From the NCBI RefSeq assembly GCF_014202945.1, contig NZ_JACHHW010000002.1:372001-436000 (forward strand): DNA of 64,000 bases, written 5' to 3'. Each line of letters opens with the position of its first letter. The first letter of the stretch is position 1. Below are positions 10,566 to 20,289 of this stretch, one piece after another. The stretch comes from Zhongshania antarctica. Lineage in GTDB: Bacteria; Pseudomonadota; Gammaproteobacteria; Pseudomonadales; Spongiibacteraceae. A program made the translations under genes and the position numbers. The notes under the pieces were generated by a model. The model made no database searches. It saw nothing but the letters and a program-made list of their open reading frames with translations, and was not told the DNA's origin.

Positions 10566-13073
10566 TTAATTTTTATATACTTCATCCACCTCTGAAAATT
10601 TAACGACATTTTCTATCCGTGAAAGCGTGGTAAGTTTCATCGAATGTAAAAATTTCCGAAGAGGGACATTGTTTACTGACTGTTGTAACGTAAGTGGTTT
10701 ACCTAATTCAAACAGGTAGTACAACTCATCCGACCCAGACTGCTTTCCCGCCTGATTTTCAGTTATTTCATTGCGTGGTAGTAAGGATACTCGTTTTACT
10801 GACCACACCTTGTCTATCTGCTTTGTACTCGGAATTTGTTTCGAAGGCGAAGCCAACGCTAAATAACGAACCTCGTCCACAATGTGAGCGCCAATTTGCC
10901 CCTCAAGCTGATGAATCGCTTTTTGCTTTATGTGATACCACTGAGCAGTGCCGTTCTCAAAATTTTCGAGGTAGCTTTTACTACGACCTGTTAGGTTTCC
11001 TAGCGCGGCCGTTAGTGTCAAATCAGGATACAGCACTTGGCGCATTCCGTAATAAGGAATACGGGCAGCTTCTTTCACATATTGCCGCTCTGCCATGCCA
11101 GCAACTGGGTACAAAGTATCATTGGCTTGCCCCGCCTTCACACTTGAAGCCGTGCCGATCTGGGCCTGCAAAAATTCTGACAGCCATTGGTGGCCGCAAT
11201 AATTGCTTTCGGCTTGGCTGGGTAATAACGCAAATGCCCCTATGCCCACCTCCTCTATCGCATTCGCGTAAGGGTTCATCTCTTGGGCTTGATCAAAAAA
11301 GCCTGGGTATAATGCAAATGCGCCGAACACAGGTCGACTTTTCTTAGCTCGGTCGCTTGAAACCGCATTGTCCGGTGTGGACAGGCGAATTAACGCATCT
11401 CGATAACGGTGCATTTGATTAATGGCATCGTCTGGAACGTAATCTGTCTTCGAGATATTGTCTTCGCTGCCGTCAAATCGGTTTTTGTCCGTTTTTATTC
11501 GGTATTTCGCATCAAATAGCCAAATAAACTGCTTTTCTTCGGTTAACTCACCAGCTTTGGGCAAAGTGACCTCCAAAACAATATCGGGCTCTTGGCTTAC
11601 TAAATACGAGCGAATCGACTGACCTTTTTTGGTGAACTTGGGCTCATGCGCGAGCCTTGCGGTAACGCCATCAGCTCGTTTAAAGCGAAATGCCCCTGCG
11701 AAGCCGTCTTTTAACTGATATTCAAAAAAGTCATTTTGCGATAATTTCGCGGCGTCATTTTCAACTAATGTGAAGCCCAAATCCTGCTCCAAAATCTGTT
11801 TCAGACACAAAAAGCACCACACTTCATAAATCTCAGCCACCGACTTCATTGAAATGCTCGACTGATTGCCAAACACATCTAAATAAAATTTAAGCTCCTG
11901 CCACACGCGGTATACCGCGCTGTAACCAGTTTTTTGTTGCAGCACCAACGATTCACGATTCAGCCCACCGTATGCACCCACCTCTTTTAAAAAACTTTGA
12001 TTCAACACCTTTTGCAACGGCTGCTGCCAGTTATGCAGCTCATTTAAAAAGGAATCTGACAGACGTTGTCGTTCTGGCGCTTGGTTACTTGTGCGTAGCT
12101 TGGCTTCAAATTCGGCCAACTGCCGCTTACTGCGCTTAACCGCCATTTTAATAAAGCGATTTTCTGGCGTATCTACGCTCAGTTGCTTTTTTTCTAGCCG
12201 ATAACGTTTGTCATATTGGCCATTGGCGAAATCTTGTTTAACTTGCTCACCCAGCTTGTAGGGCAGACGACCTTTTAACTTCGCCGCTTTGATATTGGCC
12301 ACCGAGGGTTGAAGCCGACTATGTGGTGCCGTGCAGATGACTTTAAGGCCTAGCTCAAATCGCGATCTTAATGCTGCGAAGTTAGCCAACCACATTAGTG
12401 GAAAGTGACCTCGCTGCTTACTGCTTGCGGCATCTTGCTCGGTTTTTTCAACTAAACTAAAGCGCCATAGAGGATAAACAGAATCGATAGCCCGATACAT
12501 GGCTGGTAAGTCTTGATGCAGCGCCATTTTCGTCGGCAACACTTCAAAAGCAATATGCTGTGTATGCGTTTTACCCTCTTCCTCAAAAGACAGTGGTAAA
12601 CGCATCCAGCCAACATCATTGCCGGTATTAATGGAGCCTATTAAACGCGCCGGAAGCGGGCCGCGTTGCTTGGCAAAACGAAATGCTTCGCTGACGCCTT
12701 GGCTACGGTGTACTAAGCGTGCATCAGATACCGCGCCAAAGAACACCCATTCAAACTGATATTGCGTATTTTCGAAAAACAAAGGGGCATTTAAGGTAAG
12801 CATTGAACGTTTTTCAGGCCCAGCGACACTCGTCGCCAAAGCTGCTTGTGCGTAGATACCGCTAGGCCCATCAATAACCGCAATATCAACCAGCTTAGCC
12901 TCTGGAGAAAAGCGTAGCTCAGGACTTATATTTTCCGCATTTCCGACACGAGCAAGCGTTAAGCTTGCTCTTTTTTCCACAGTGGCCTGATATACCTTCG
13001 CCCGAGCGCTAATGTCATTAGCCCAAATCGAAAACTCGAAATCAGGCGTTTGTAGTCGCAATAACTCAGGCAT
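10566..13073 (-). CDS. DUF2357 PD-(D/E)XK nuclease, McrC-like partner of the AAA+ McrB protein
   Basis: This 835-residue protein is the probable DNA-cutting subunit of the adjacent McrB-like motor. The C-terminal half carries a PD-(D/E)XK nuclease core: an acidic helix with SVAEIYEVWCFL (Glu414), QEPDIVLEV (Asp497, Glu501), then WLFDAKYRI (Asp521, Lys523), followed by INQMHRYRDA at about 552-560, typical of DUF2357 nucleases. The first roughly 280 residues are a beta-rich DUF2357 region of unknown structure, and a helical segment (about 280-400) joins the two parts. It starts at ATG 13073, 32 bases after the McrB-like gene, as the last gene of the operon. GC is about 45-50 %, closer to the host than the upstream part of the operon. 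Nuclease activity is inferred from the motifs. Confidence 0.85.
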   Translation of the reverse strand: MPELLRLQTPDFEFSIWANDISARAKVYQATVEKRASLTLARVGNAENISPELRFSPEAKLVDIAVIDGPSGIYAQAALATSVAGPEKRSMLTLNAPLFFENTQYQFEWVFFGAVSDARLVHRSQGVSEAFRFAKQRGPLPARLIGSINTGNDVGWMRLPLSFEEEGKTHTQHIAFEVLPTKMALHQDLPAMYRAIDSVYPLWRFSLVEKTEQDAASSKQRGHFPLMWLANFAALRSRFELGLKVICTAPHSRLQPSVANIKAAKLKGRLPYKLGEQVKQDFANGQYDKRYRLEKKQLSVDTPENRFIKMAVKRSKRQLAEFEAKLRTSNQAPERQRLSDSFLNELHNWQQPLQKVLNQSFLKEVGAYGGLNRESLVLQQKTGYSAVYRVWQELKFYLDVFGNQSSISMKSVAEIYEVWCFLCLKQILEQDLGFTLVENDAAKLSQNDFFEYQLKDGFAGAFRFKRADGVTARLAHEPKFTKKGQSIRSYLVSQEPDIVLEVTLPKAGELTEEKQFIWLFDAKYRIKTDKNRFDGSEDNISKTDYVPDDAINQMHRYRDALIRLSTPDNAVSSDRAKKSRPVFGAFALYPGFFDQAQEMNPYANAIEEVGIGAFALLPSQAESNYCGHQWLSEFLQAQIGTASSVKAGQANDTLYPVAGMAERQYVKEAARIPYYGMRQVLYPDLTLTAALGNLTGRSKSYLENFENGTAQWYHIKQKAIHQLEGQIGAHIVDEVRYLALASPSKQIPSTKQIDKVWSVKRVSLLPRNEITENQAGKQSGSDELYYLFELGKPLTLQQSVNNVPLRKFLHSMKLTTLSRIENVVKFSEVDEVYKN

Positions 13074-13105
13074 TCCTAGCCACTCCTTTTGCTTTTATTT
13101 TAGGG

Positions 13106-15145
13106 TTATGGCCAAAAACTCGTAAACGTAGCGCTATCTAAGCGCTGCGTCATCCATTCCAATTTTCCTTTCGAACGACACGCAATACGCAGCACTTTAT
13201 CTGTTTCCAAAGCATTCTCAGCGCCCGATTGTTCGCGATACAGGTCTGGGCGCTGATTAGCTTGATCACTATCTTTGTCCGCATTCCAGATAGGCGATAA
13301 CTGCTCAGCCAACACCTTATTCAGCTCAGCCAACACATTCTCGCCAGTTGCCGTTGCCAGCTTGTCGCTATCGCCTTCAATCCTAGGGAGCACTTTGCAC
13401 ATCATAAAGTCATCCCACACGGCTTTTAGGGTGAGTTCGTCCTGTGGCTGACTGCTGATCACGGCTAGTAATAATTCATTCAGTGCTCGGAACGCCAATT
13501 CGAACGGGGTGTTTTTTAAAACCGTATTTACAGCCGTTAAAAAAGCGATAGATTTTATGCCCTTCACATCAGCTGTCGCATCTAGCAATACAACACTATT
13601 TCTAGCATTTGACCAAATGGGGTAGCTAAGGGTTTTGTGCTCGATGGCTGGCGGATCAGACAAAAAATCATCGTAGCTATTGGGAAAAAATGCGCCAAAA
13701 TCAACGCTCAATGCGCGGTCAATCACCTTCCGCGAAAAACCATGAGTCGTTTCATCCATATTCACAGTGCCCGCGACCATTAAATTAAATGGAATTGCTA
13801 AGCCATACCCGCAGATCAACTGCCACAGCTCGTCGTAGCCTGACGATTCAAACCCCAAATCAGCTCTTAGCTTGCCCGTATCCGCCACTGCGTTAATCGT
13901 TGCCGGCTTTAACAAGGCATCACTGAAGTAGATAAAAGTATCCTCTTCCCAAAGCCATTCGCGGGTCTCCAGCACCGACAAGTAATCGGCAAAATACTGT
14001 TCAACAGGTGCAAGGTTCATTTCATCTAAACACAACCAATACGGCAGAACGTCATTAAGCACAGTGCTATCGCCAGTCACCACCAAACGTTTGCCTTGCC
14101 TATGGCAATCCTGCACTTCAATTGTTAAGCCCTTGTCAGCAATGCCACGCCATGCCTTGGCAATAAACTGTAAAACGTCTGTAGTGATATATTCCGCTTG
14201 GCCGTGACTTGAGAGGCGCGAGATATAGCCCAATATATCACTCGGCTCATGCCAATCAGGCCTTACTGAAGTTAGGCAATAGGTTTCGTTTAACTGACCG
14301 GATGCTTTTGCTTGCTCGCGTACGAATCTTGTTTTACCAGTACCAGAGAGGCCGGCTAGGAGGAGAAAGGGTTTTGAGAGGACAATATTTTTAGATTCAT
14401 TTGATGAAAAGTACTCAGCCAATTTCTTACAGGCTGCACTATACATAGAATTTCCAGCTATATCGGCTTCTTGCCAGCCAGGAACAGATTTAAGTAAGTT
14501 TAAGGCGTTTATCACGCCTTCGGAGGATAGTTCATAAAGCGAAGATTCACCTATACCAATTTCACCTACGTACTTATCACTAAACTTTATTCCAGTCGCA
14601 GAATAACTATACGCTGTTCTTTCTGACAACCCTTTTTGTAGCATCCAGCCATGAAATCTACTTTGAATACTGGAATATTTTCTCCGTGATACTAAATTAT
14701 TTTCTTCTAGTTTGAAAAAATTATTCCAGTTCGATAACGCTGTTCCTATATTATCCTTAGTTAAATACGTATTTTCTTCTGGCGGCACGTAATCCAAACC
14801 AGCAAGAAAAGATATTATTTTTGATATCAACTTAGTTAATGAACTTGTTTGACTACCCCCAGCCGAGTGAATAATTCCAAGATCATTTTTATTTACTGAT
14901 TTATATATTTCTCGGTAAGATTTTTCCTCATACTGAAAAAACATAGCCTTTCTAGTTGGAGTCGCCTCCCATTTTTCATAAACAGCATTATATTCATCAA
15001 GAATAAAAATCAGAAAAAGCCTTATAGCTTCCGGTGGTATGCTGAATTCCTGGTTAGTAGAATTTGCGTATGTCAAAACAACCGCCTCTTCCACAACTAC
15101 TTTCTGGCCTTCGTCCACAGTATTGCAATATTCTTGAAAATTCAT
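13106..15145 (-). CDS. McrB-like AAA+ NTPase with variable N-terminal recognition region
   Basis: The C-terminal part (about residues 255-600) is a McrB-family AAA+ motor with Walker A GLSGTGKT (265-272), Walker B LCLDEMNLAP with Asp374-Glu375, and GTVNMDETTHGFSRKVIDRA carrying the sensor/arginine-finger region (Asn462, Asp464). McrB proteins hydrolyse GTP to drive translocation and cleavage by McrC-type nucleases; GTP rather than ATP use is inferred. The first roughly 250 residues match no family I recognise and should hold the DNA-recognition domain. The ATG at 15145 overlaps the methyltransferase stop by 4 bases (ATGA), so translation is coupled. Sampled GC falls from about 53 % (13,861-13,920) to about 32 % (14,641-14,760), with the break near 14,390, just upstream of Walker A. 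Confidence 0.88.
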   Translation of the reverse strand: MNFQEYCNTVDEGQKVVVEEAVVLTYANSTNQEFSIPPEAIRLFLIFILDEYNAVYEKWEATPTRKAMFFQYEEKSYREIYKSVNKNDLGIIHSAGGSQTSSLTKLISKIISFLAGLDYVPPEENTYLTKDNIGTALSNWNNFFKLEENNLVSRRKYSSIQSRFHGWMLQKGLSERTAYSYSATGIKFSDKYVGEIGIGESSLYELSSEGVINALNLLKSVPGWQEADIAGNSMYSAACKKLAEYFSSNESKNIVLSKPFLLLAGLSGTGKTRFVREQAKASGQLNETYCLTSVRPDWHEPSDILGYISRLSSHGQAEYITTDVLQFIAKAWRGIADKGLTIEVQDCHRQGKRLVVTGDSTVLNDVLPYWLCLDEMNLAPVEQYFADYLSVLETREWLWEEDTFIYFSDALLKPATINAVADTGKLRADLGFESSGYDELWQLICGYGLAIPFNLMVAGTVNMDETTHGFSRKVIDRALSVDFGAFFPNSYDDFLSDPPAIEHKTLSYPIWSNARNSVVLLDATADVKGIKSIAFLTAVNTVLKNTPFELAFRALNELLLAVISSQPQDELTLKAVWDDFMMCKVLPRIEGDSDKLATATGENVLAELNKVLAEQLSPIWNADKDSDQANQRPDLYREQSGAENALETDKVLRIACRSKGKLEWMTQRLDSATFTSFWP

Positions 15146-16359
15146 GGTATATTACCCCCGATTTTTTTAGCAATTCTTGTAATCACTGGCACGACTACTG
15201 AATTTCCAAACTGTTTGTAGGCCGGAGATCTTTTCTCAGGAACGATAAAGCTTTCTGGAAATCCTAGCAATCTCGCGCATTCTCTTTGGGTCAAAAATCT
15301 AGGGTTTTTCCCAACTTGAGGAACCAAACACTCCTTACCATCCTTACCGTATCTTGCAACAATAGTATTCGAAGGCTTATCTAAATCTGCCGTATGCGCG
15401 GTAAATCCAGTCCCCCTCTCAACATTACGCTTAGTTCTGTTGATATGCCCTTGCCAAAGCCTGTCTGATATTGTGTAACTTTCGTCTACGCTAGACTCTA
15501 AAATTGACTTTAATGCCAATGGCTCTCCATCAAATTCAGGAAATTTAAAAGTGAAATTCAAATCTTTTCGAACAGCCACCATATAACACCGAACTCTACG
15601 CTGAGGAACCAACGAACTTGAATCAATTACTTTGTATGAAAAACTATATCCGCTATTTTCAATAGTTTCCTTGATTGTGCGGAACGTTCTACCCTCATCA
15701 TGCCTTTCAAGATTTCTAACATTTTCCAAAAAAACTATCTTAGGTCTCTTAACATCAATAACTCTCATCACATCGAAGAACAATGTCCCTTGAGTGTCAC
15801 ACAAAAAACCATGACTTTTACCTACAGCATTCCTAGCTGATACGCCTGCGTGCGAAAAAGGCTGACATGGAAATCCCGCCAACAAAATATCATGACTTGG
15901 AATTGCACTCTCATCTATTTTTGTTATGTCTCCAAATGGAAATTCTCCATGATTTTCTTTATATGTTTTTTGCGCTCCCTTGTCATACTCTGATGAAAAG
16001 ACACAAGCTCCACCCGCATTCTGAAACCCTAGCCTGACACCACCAATGCCAGCAAAAAGATCAATAAATCTAAACCTAGCGTTCTTTTCTGGCCTCAGTT
16101 TAAGAGCACCAAATACCAGGTCAAAAAAATCATCTTGATTTGTATATATTTTCTGTTTTTTAAATACCGCGAGTATTTTCTTCTTCATCGCCGCCGGTGA
16201 CGTAACAGTAGGATCACAAAAAAACTGACTACCCGTTGCAATAGCATGCAACCATTGATCTACAAGCGCCTTCGGCTCTGTGCCCTCAGGTACATGCGGC
16301 AGGACAAATGGTGCAATTAGGAGCTCAGCCGAAGCCAATATGTCTTTTCTATTCTTCAT
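15142..16359 (-). CDS. DNA (cytosine-5-)-methyltransferase of the island
   Basis: This 405-residue C5-cytosine methyltransferase carries the standard motifs in order: I FAGIGG (102-107), IV GFPCQPFS with catalytic Cys165, VI ENVRN (Glu212), VIII QRRVR (253-257), and X YKQFGNSVVVP (381-391). The target-recognition region contains ARYGKDGKECLVPQ and then RFLTQRECARLLGFPESF, resembling Dcm/EcoRII-group enzymes; the target sequence cannot be read from this. About 95 residues precede motif I, longer than minimal enzymes. It is the first gene of the operon, starting at ATG 16359 with a weak ribosome-binding site, and its stop overlaps the McrB-like start. GC is near 40 %, below the host. It presumably protects host DNA from the partner nuclease. 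Confidence 0.93.
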   Translation of the reverse strand: MKNRKDILASAELLIAPFVLPHVPEGTEPKALVDQWLHAIATGSQFFCDPTVTSPAAMKKKILAVFKKQKIYTNQDDFFDLVFGALKLRPEKNARFRFIDLFAGIGGVRLGFQNAGGACVFSSEYDKGAQKTYKENHGEFPFGDITKIDESAIPSHDILLAGFPCQPFSHAGVSARNAVGKSHGFLCDTQGTLFFDVMRVIDVKRPKIVFLENVRNLERHDEGRTFRTIKETIENSGYSFSYKVIDSSSLVPQRRVRCYMVAVRKDLNFTFKFPEFDGEPLALKSILESSVDESYTISDRLWQGHINRTKRNVERGTGFTAHTADLDKPSNTIVARYGKDGKECLVPQVGKNPRFLTQRECARLLGFPESFIVPEKRSPAYKQFGNSVVVPVITRIAKKIGGNIP

Positions 16360-16764
16360 TATTTACTACTACAATTTTTGATTGTTGACCAAAACACCCA
16401 AGCGGTTTTTTAGTTACTTAGCGTGACGAATGACTTTTTAGTTGTATTCCGCATCAACGGCTCATGCACCAGATAGACCAATGAGCGTAGCGCTCAAGTT
16501 TGATCTGAAGCGCCCAATACACTGTATATCCAGACAGTGAAAAAAACATCAACACCATACACCAATTAGGCAAGCATTGTAGGTCGTTCTACCTACAACT
16601 AGAACCAATTTATTCTCCCCAGCCGCTACCAGCTGGGCCAGTGAAAGCTGATGCCCGCAAGATAATACCCCTGACTTCTGCCCATTGAGTGTGACTCATA
16701 GTCCGTAGACCCCAGTTCAATCTTTGGTAAATATGGGTCATCTAAACGCCTCCGGACCGCAACC
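16360..16764. other. right boundary of the island and promoter region of the restriction operon
   Basis: This stretch of about 405 bases precedes the minus-strand methyltransferase gene on one side and the small plus-strand gene at 16,765 on the other, so it should hold both promoters. It contains two inverted repeats: TTGTAGGT...ACCTACAA (16577-16598, listed separately) and CCCAGC...GCTGGG (16618-16637, 8-base loop). No open reading frame is convincing, and no integrase, direct repeat or att-like duplication matching the left boundary was found. Confidence 0.45.
16577..16598. promoter_or_regulatory. perfect 8-bp inverted repeat, possible operator
   Basis: TTGTAGGT and ACCTACAA are separated by 6 bases (cgttct), giving a symmetric 22-base site without a T-tract. 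It lies about 220 bases upstream of the methyltransferase start. A dimeric regulator site is the simplest reading. No controller protein gene is present in the island, so this stays speculative. Confidence 0.4.
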
Positions 16765-16974
16765 ATGAACCTACCAACACACGACAACTCAGGCACAAAC
16801 GATCGGAACGCTAGATTCGAAATTCATATCGACGCCAATCCCGACCGATGGCGGGGCGGCTTTCAATGGGCTATCACTAATTCCGGAATAGAGTTTGATT
16901 GTGGATTGAGCTTTACTGAGGAAGACGCCGTGAATGACGCTCAGCAGCGCATCGCCGAAATCCAACGCGCCTAA
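16765..16974 (+). CDS. small hypothetical protein
   Basis: This 69-residue open frame starts at ATG 16765. The body (FEIHIDANPDRWRGGFQWAITNSGIEFDCGLSFTEEDAVNDAQQRIAEI) looks like a folded alpha/beta unit with strands followed by an amphipathic helix, and it uses host-like codons. No family was recognised. It lies between the restriction island and gmk, about 140 bases upstream of gmk. The ribosome-binding site is poor, so expression is uncertain. Confidence 0.5.
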   Translation: MNLPTHDNSGTNDRNARFEIHIDANPDRWRGGFQWAITNSGIEFDCGLSFTEEDAVNDAQQRIAEIQRA

Positions 16975-17049
16975 GATCATCGCTAGCATAATGCCAATAC
17001 CCACAGAATTCCCCCGCTTCCGTGACGCTTTGCCAAACTGGTCGTATAA

Positions 17050-17733
<684 letters not shown>

Positions 17734-17767
17734 GTGTCAACTTTTTGTTAGACTGCCAAGTAATTAA

Positions 17768-17797
17768 CAGCGCGCAATTTGTGCGCTGATTTTGTTT
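17768..17797 (+). terminator. hairpin with T-rich tail between gmk and rpoZ
   Basis: CAGCGC (17768-17773) and GCGCTG (17783-17788) form a short stem followed by ATTTTGTTT. It is a plausible partial terminator or attenuator in the gmk-rpoZ gap of about 80 bases. Confidence 0.5.
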
Positions 17798-17816
17798 AGT
17801 CTGCAGGAAACACATC

Positions 17817-18080
17817 ATGGCCCGAATTACTGTTGAAGACTGCCTACAAGCCGTCGATAATCGCTTTGAATTAGTTATGGTCGCCAGCAAACGCGCCCAT
17901 GCTCTGGCAACCGGCGGCAAAACTGCCTTAGTTGCAGAAGAAGGCGATAAGCCAACGGTTATTGCACTGCGTGAGCTGGCCGAAGGTAAGATCACCCGCG
18001 AGCAAGTCATGGCTGCCAATAAGCACGACGACGAGCCAGAAATCGATCTGGGCGCTGAATTGGGCGCCGCTTCACTGTAA
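17817..18080 (+). CDS. rpoZ: RNA polymerase omega subunit
   Basis: Omega stabilises the beta' subunit of RNA polymerase and is part of one ppGpp-binding site. The 87-residue sequence begins [30 protein letters not shown], the conserved omega core, and contains [19 protein letters not shown]. The ribosome-binding site is GCAGGAA. It lies between gmk and spoT as in E. coli and Pseudomonas. Confidence 0.97.
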   Translation: MARITVEDCLQAVDNRFELVMVASKRAHALATGGKTALVAEEGDKPTVIALRELAEGKITREQVMAANKHDDEPEIDLGAELGAASL

Positions 18081-18102
18081 TTCGCGTCTGAAAGGGGCGT
18101 CG

Positions 18103-20283
18103 ATGCATCAATACAGTTTTTTCAATCCGAGCAGCGGCGTTATACAGCCAGCCGGATCGATCGACGCCCTTGCAATCTCCCTTGCTGAATACCTGACGCC
18201 CGATCAGGTCAATCAGGTTCGACGCGCGTACTACTACGCGGAACAAGCCCACGAAGGTCAAAACCGTCGCAGTGGCGAGCCATACGTAACCCACCCCTTA
18301 GCAGTTGCCAGTATTCTTGCAGACATGCACATGGACGTTCAAAGCCTCATGGCGGCGATGCTCCATGACGTCATTGAAGACACCCATGTCACCAAACAGG
18401 GTTTAAGCGATCAATTTGGCGATGTCGTCGCCGAGCTAGTAGACGGGGTTTCGAAGCTAACCCGTATCGAGTTTCAATCTAAAGCCGAGCAACAAGCCGA
18501 GAACTTCCAGAAAATGGCCTTGGCCATGGCCAAGGATATTCGCGTTATCTTGGTTAAACTCGCCGACCGCCTACACAATATGCGCACCCTCGGGGCCATG
18601 CCCCAAGATAAGCGCCGCCGTATCGCCAGAGAAACGCTGGAGATTTACGCGCCCATTGCCCAACGCTTGGGCATGCACAATATTCGGGTTGAGTTCGAAG
18701 ACCTGGGCTTTATGTCCATGCACCCCATGCGCGCCCGACGCATTCGCAAGGCCATTACCACGCGCTTTGGCGACCGTAAAAAAACCATCACCACCATTAA
18801 AGAAAGCATCGAGAACTGCCTTACCGAAGAAGGCCACAGCGCGAATGTCATCGGCCGCGAAAAGCACCTGTTCAGTATTTACAGCAAAATGCGCAATAAG
18901 CGTAAGTCGCTAAAAGAGATTATGGATCTCTATGCCTTTCGCATAGTCGTAGACTCGGTCGACAGCTGCTACCGAGTATTAGGCTGCGTACACAGCTTGT
19001 ACAAGCCGGTACCAGGCCAATTTAAAGACTATATTGCCATTCCCAAGGCCAATGGCTACCAGTCTCTGCACACGGTGTTATTTGGTCTGGAAGGCGTGCC
19101 GATTGAAATTCAGATCCGCACCCACGAAATGGAAGAAATGGCCAATAACGGCATCGCCGCCCATTGGCTGTACAAAAGCAGCGACCAAGAGCCCAAGCGC
19201 AATTCTAGCCATGCCCGCGCTCGCCAATGGGTGCAAGGCCTTTTAGAAATGCAGGAGCGCGCTGGCGACTCCTTAGAATTTATCGAGAATGTAAAAATTG
19301 ATCTCTTCCCCGACGAGGTCTATGTCTTTACCCCGCGCGGCGACATTATGGAATTGCCCGCAGGCGCCACTGCCGTAGACTTTGCCTACGCGGTTCACAG
19401 CGACATTGGCAATAGCTGTGTGGCCTGCCGAATCAACCGCCGTTTGGCGCCCTTGTCAGAAACCCTGCAAAGCGGTCAGACAGTAGAAGTGATTACCACC
19501 CCCGGCGCCCAACCCAATCCGGCATGGCTGCATTTTGTGGTCACAGCCAAGGCCCGTACTGGTATTCGCCACCACCTGAAATACCAGCGCAAAAACGAAG
19601 CCTTAACCCTGGGCAAGCGCATGCTCGAACGCGCACTGGCCAGCATGAACGAGAACATTGCCGACTTCGAAGACAAATACCTGCAGCAACTGGTCGACAC
19701 TACCCACGCCAAAACGCCGGACAATGTCTACGAACAAATTGGCATGGGTAACCGAGTTGCCTATTTAACCGCCCGCCAATTATTAAATTTACGCGACAAT
19801 ATTGCCGACGGCGACGCCCTGCGGCCACCGCCAACCCGCCACTCCATGGTCATCCATGGCACCGAAGGGTTTTTGGTTAATTTTGCGCGCTGCTGCTACC
19901 CCATACCCGGCGACCACATTATTGGCATCGTCAGCTCCGAAAAAGGGGTGGTGGTACACTGCGAAAACTGCCACAACAGCATTGAACTTAGCAGCCAGCC
20001 CGAACGGGTAGTACCTCTGAGCTGGGCAGAAAATATTGACCGCGACTTCTCGGTAGAAATGAAAATTGAATTAACCAAGCAGCGCGGCATTATTGCTGTG
20101 TTAGCAACTCGCGTAAATGGCGCTGACGGCAGTATAGAAAAAATCAGCGTAGAAGATGAAAATGCCAAAATTAGCACCATTCACCTTATTGTTGGCGTAC
20201 GCTCGCGAGTGCATTTAGCCAATATTATGCGCCGCATACGGAATATTTCCGCGGTGATAAAGGTGACCAGGGAAAGGCATTAA
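18103..20283 (+). CDS. spoT: bifunctional (p)ppGpp synthetase/hydrolase
   Basis: SpoT makes and degrades the alarmone (p)ppGpp. The 726-residue protein has an N-terminal HD hydrolase domain with its metal site intact (THPLAV with His64, LHDVIEDT with His88-Asp89). A synthetase domain follows (FSIYSKMRNKRKSLKEIMDL, GQFKDYIAIPKANGYQSLH), then a TGS domain (VYVFTPRGDIMELPAGATAVDFAYAVHSD), a helical region, a conserved RCCYPIPGD segment and a C-terminal ACT domain. The start is ATG 18103, preceded by AAAGGGG; an upstream in-frame GTG/ATG extension overlaps rpoZ and does not fit the family. It follows rpoZ by 22 bases. Confidence 0.96.
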   Translation: MHQYSFFNPSSGVIQPAGSIDALAISLAEYLTPDQVNQVRRAYYYAEQAHEGQNRRSGEPYVTHPLAVASILADMHMDVQSLMAAMLHDVIEDTHVTKQGLSDQFGDVVAELVDGVSKLTRIEFQSKAEQQAENFQKMALAMAKDIRVILVKLADRLHNMRTLGAMPQDKRRRIARETLEIYAPIAQRLGMHNIRVEFEDLGFMSMHPMRARRIRKAITTRFGDRKKTITTIKESIENCLTEEGHSANVIGREKHLFSIYSKMRNKRKSLKEIMDLYAFRIVVDSVDSCYRVLGCVHSLYKPVPGQFKDYIAIPKANGYQSLHTVLFGLEGVPIEIQIRTHEMEEMANNGIAAHWLYKSSDQEPKRNSSHARARQWVQGLLEMQERAGDSLEFIENVKIDLFPDEVYVFTPRGDIMELPAGATAVDFAYAVHSDIGNSCVACRINRRLAPLSETLQSGQTVEVITTPGAQPNPAWLHFVVTAKARTGIRHHLKYQRKNEALTLGKRMLERALASMNENIADFEDKYLQQLVDTTHAKTPDNVYEQIGMGNRVAYLTARQLLNLRDNIADGDALRPPPTRHSMVIHGTEGFLVNFARCCYPIPGDHIIGIVSSEKGVVVHCENCHNSIELSSQPERVVPLSWAENIDRDFSVEMKIELTKQRGIIAVLATRVNGADGSIEKISVEDENAKISTIHLIVGVRSRVHLANIMRRIRNISAVIKVTRERH

Positions 20284-20289
20284 GGGAAA

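Noticed and set aside
10224-16764. Matching direct repeats as att sites on both island borders
   Set aside because: Only an 8-base GTAGGTCG match was found by eye between the two gaps, which can occur by chance; no integrase gene is present.
17932-18102. Upstream extension of the spoT frame
   Set aside because: It overlaps rpoZ; the ATG at 18103 has a good ribosome-binding site and the family N-terminus.
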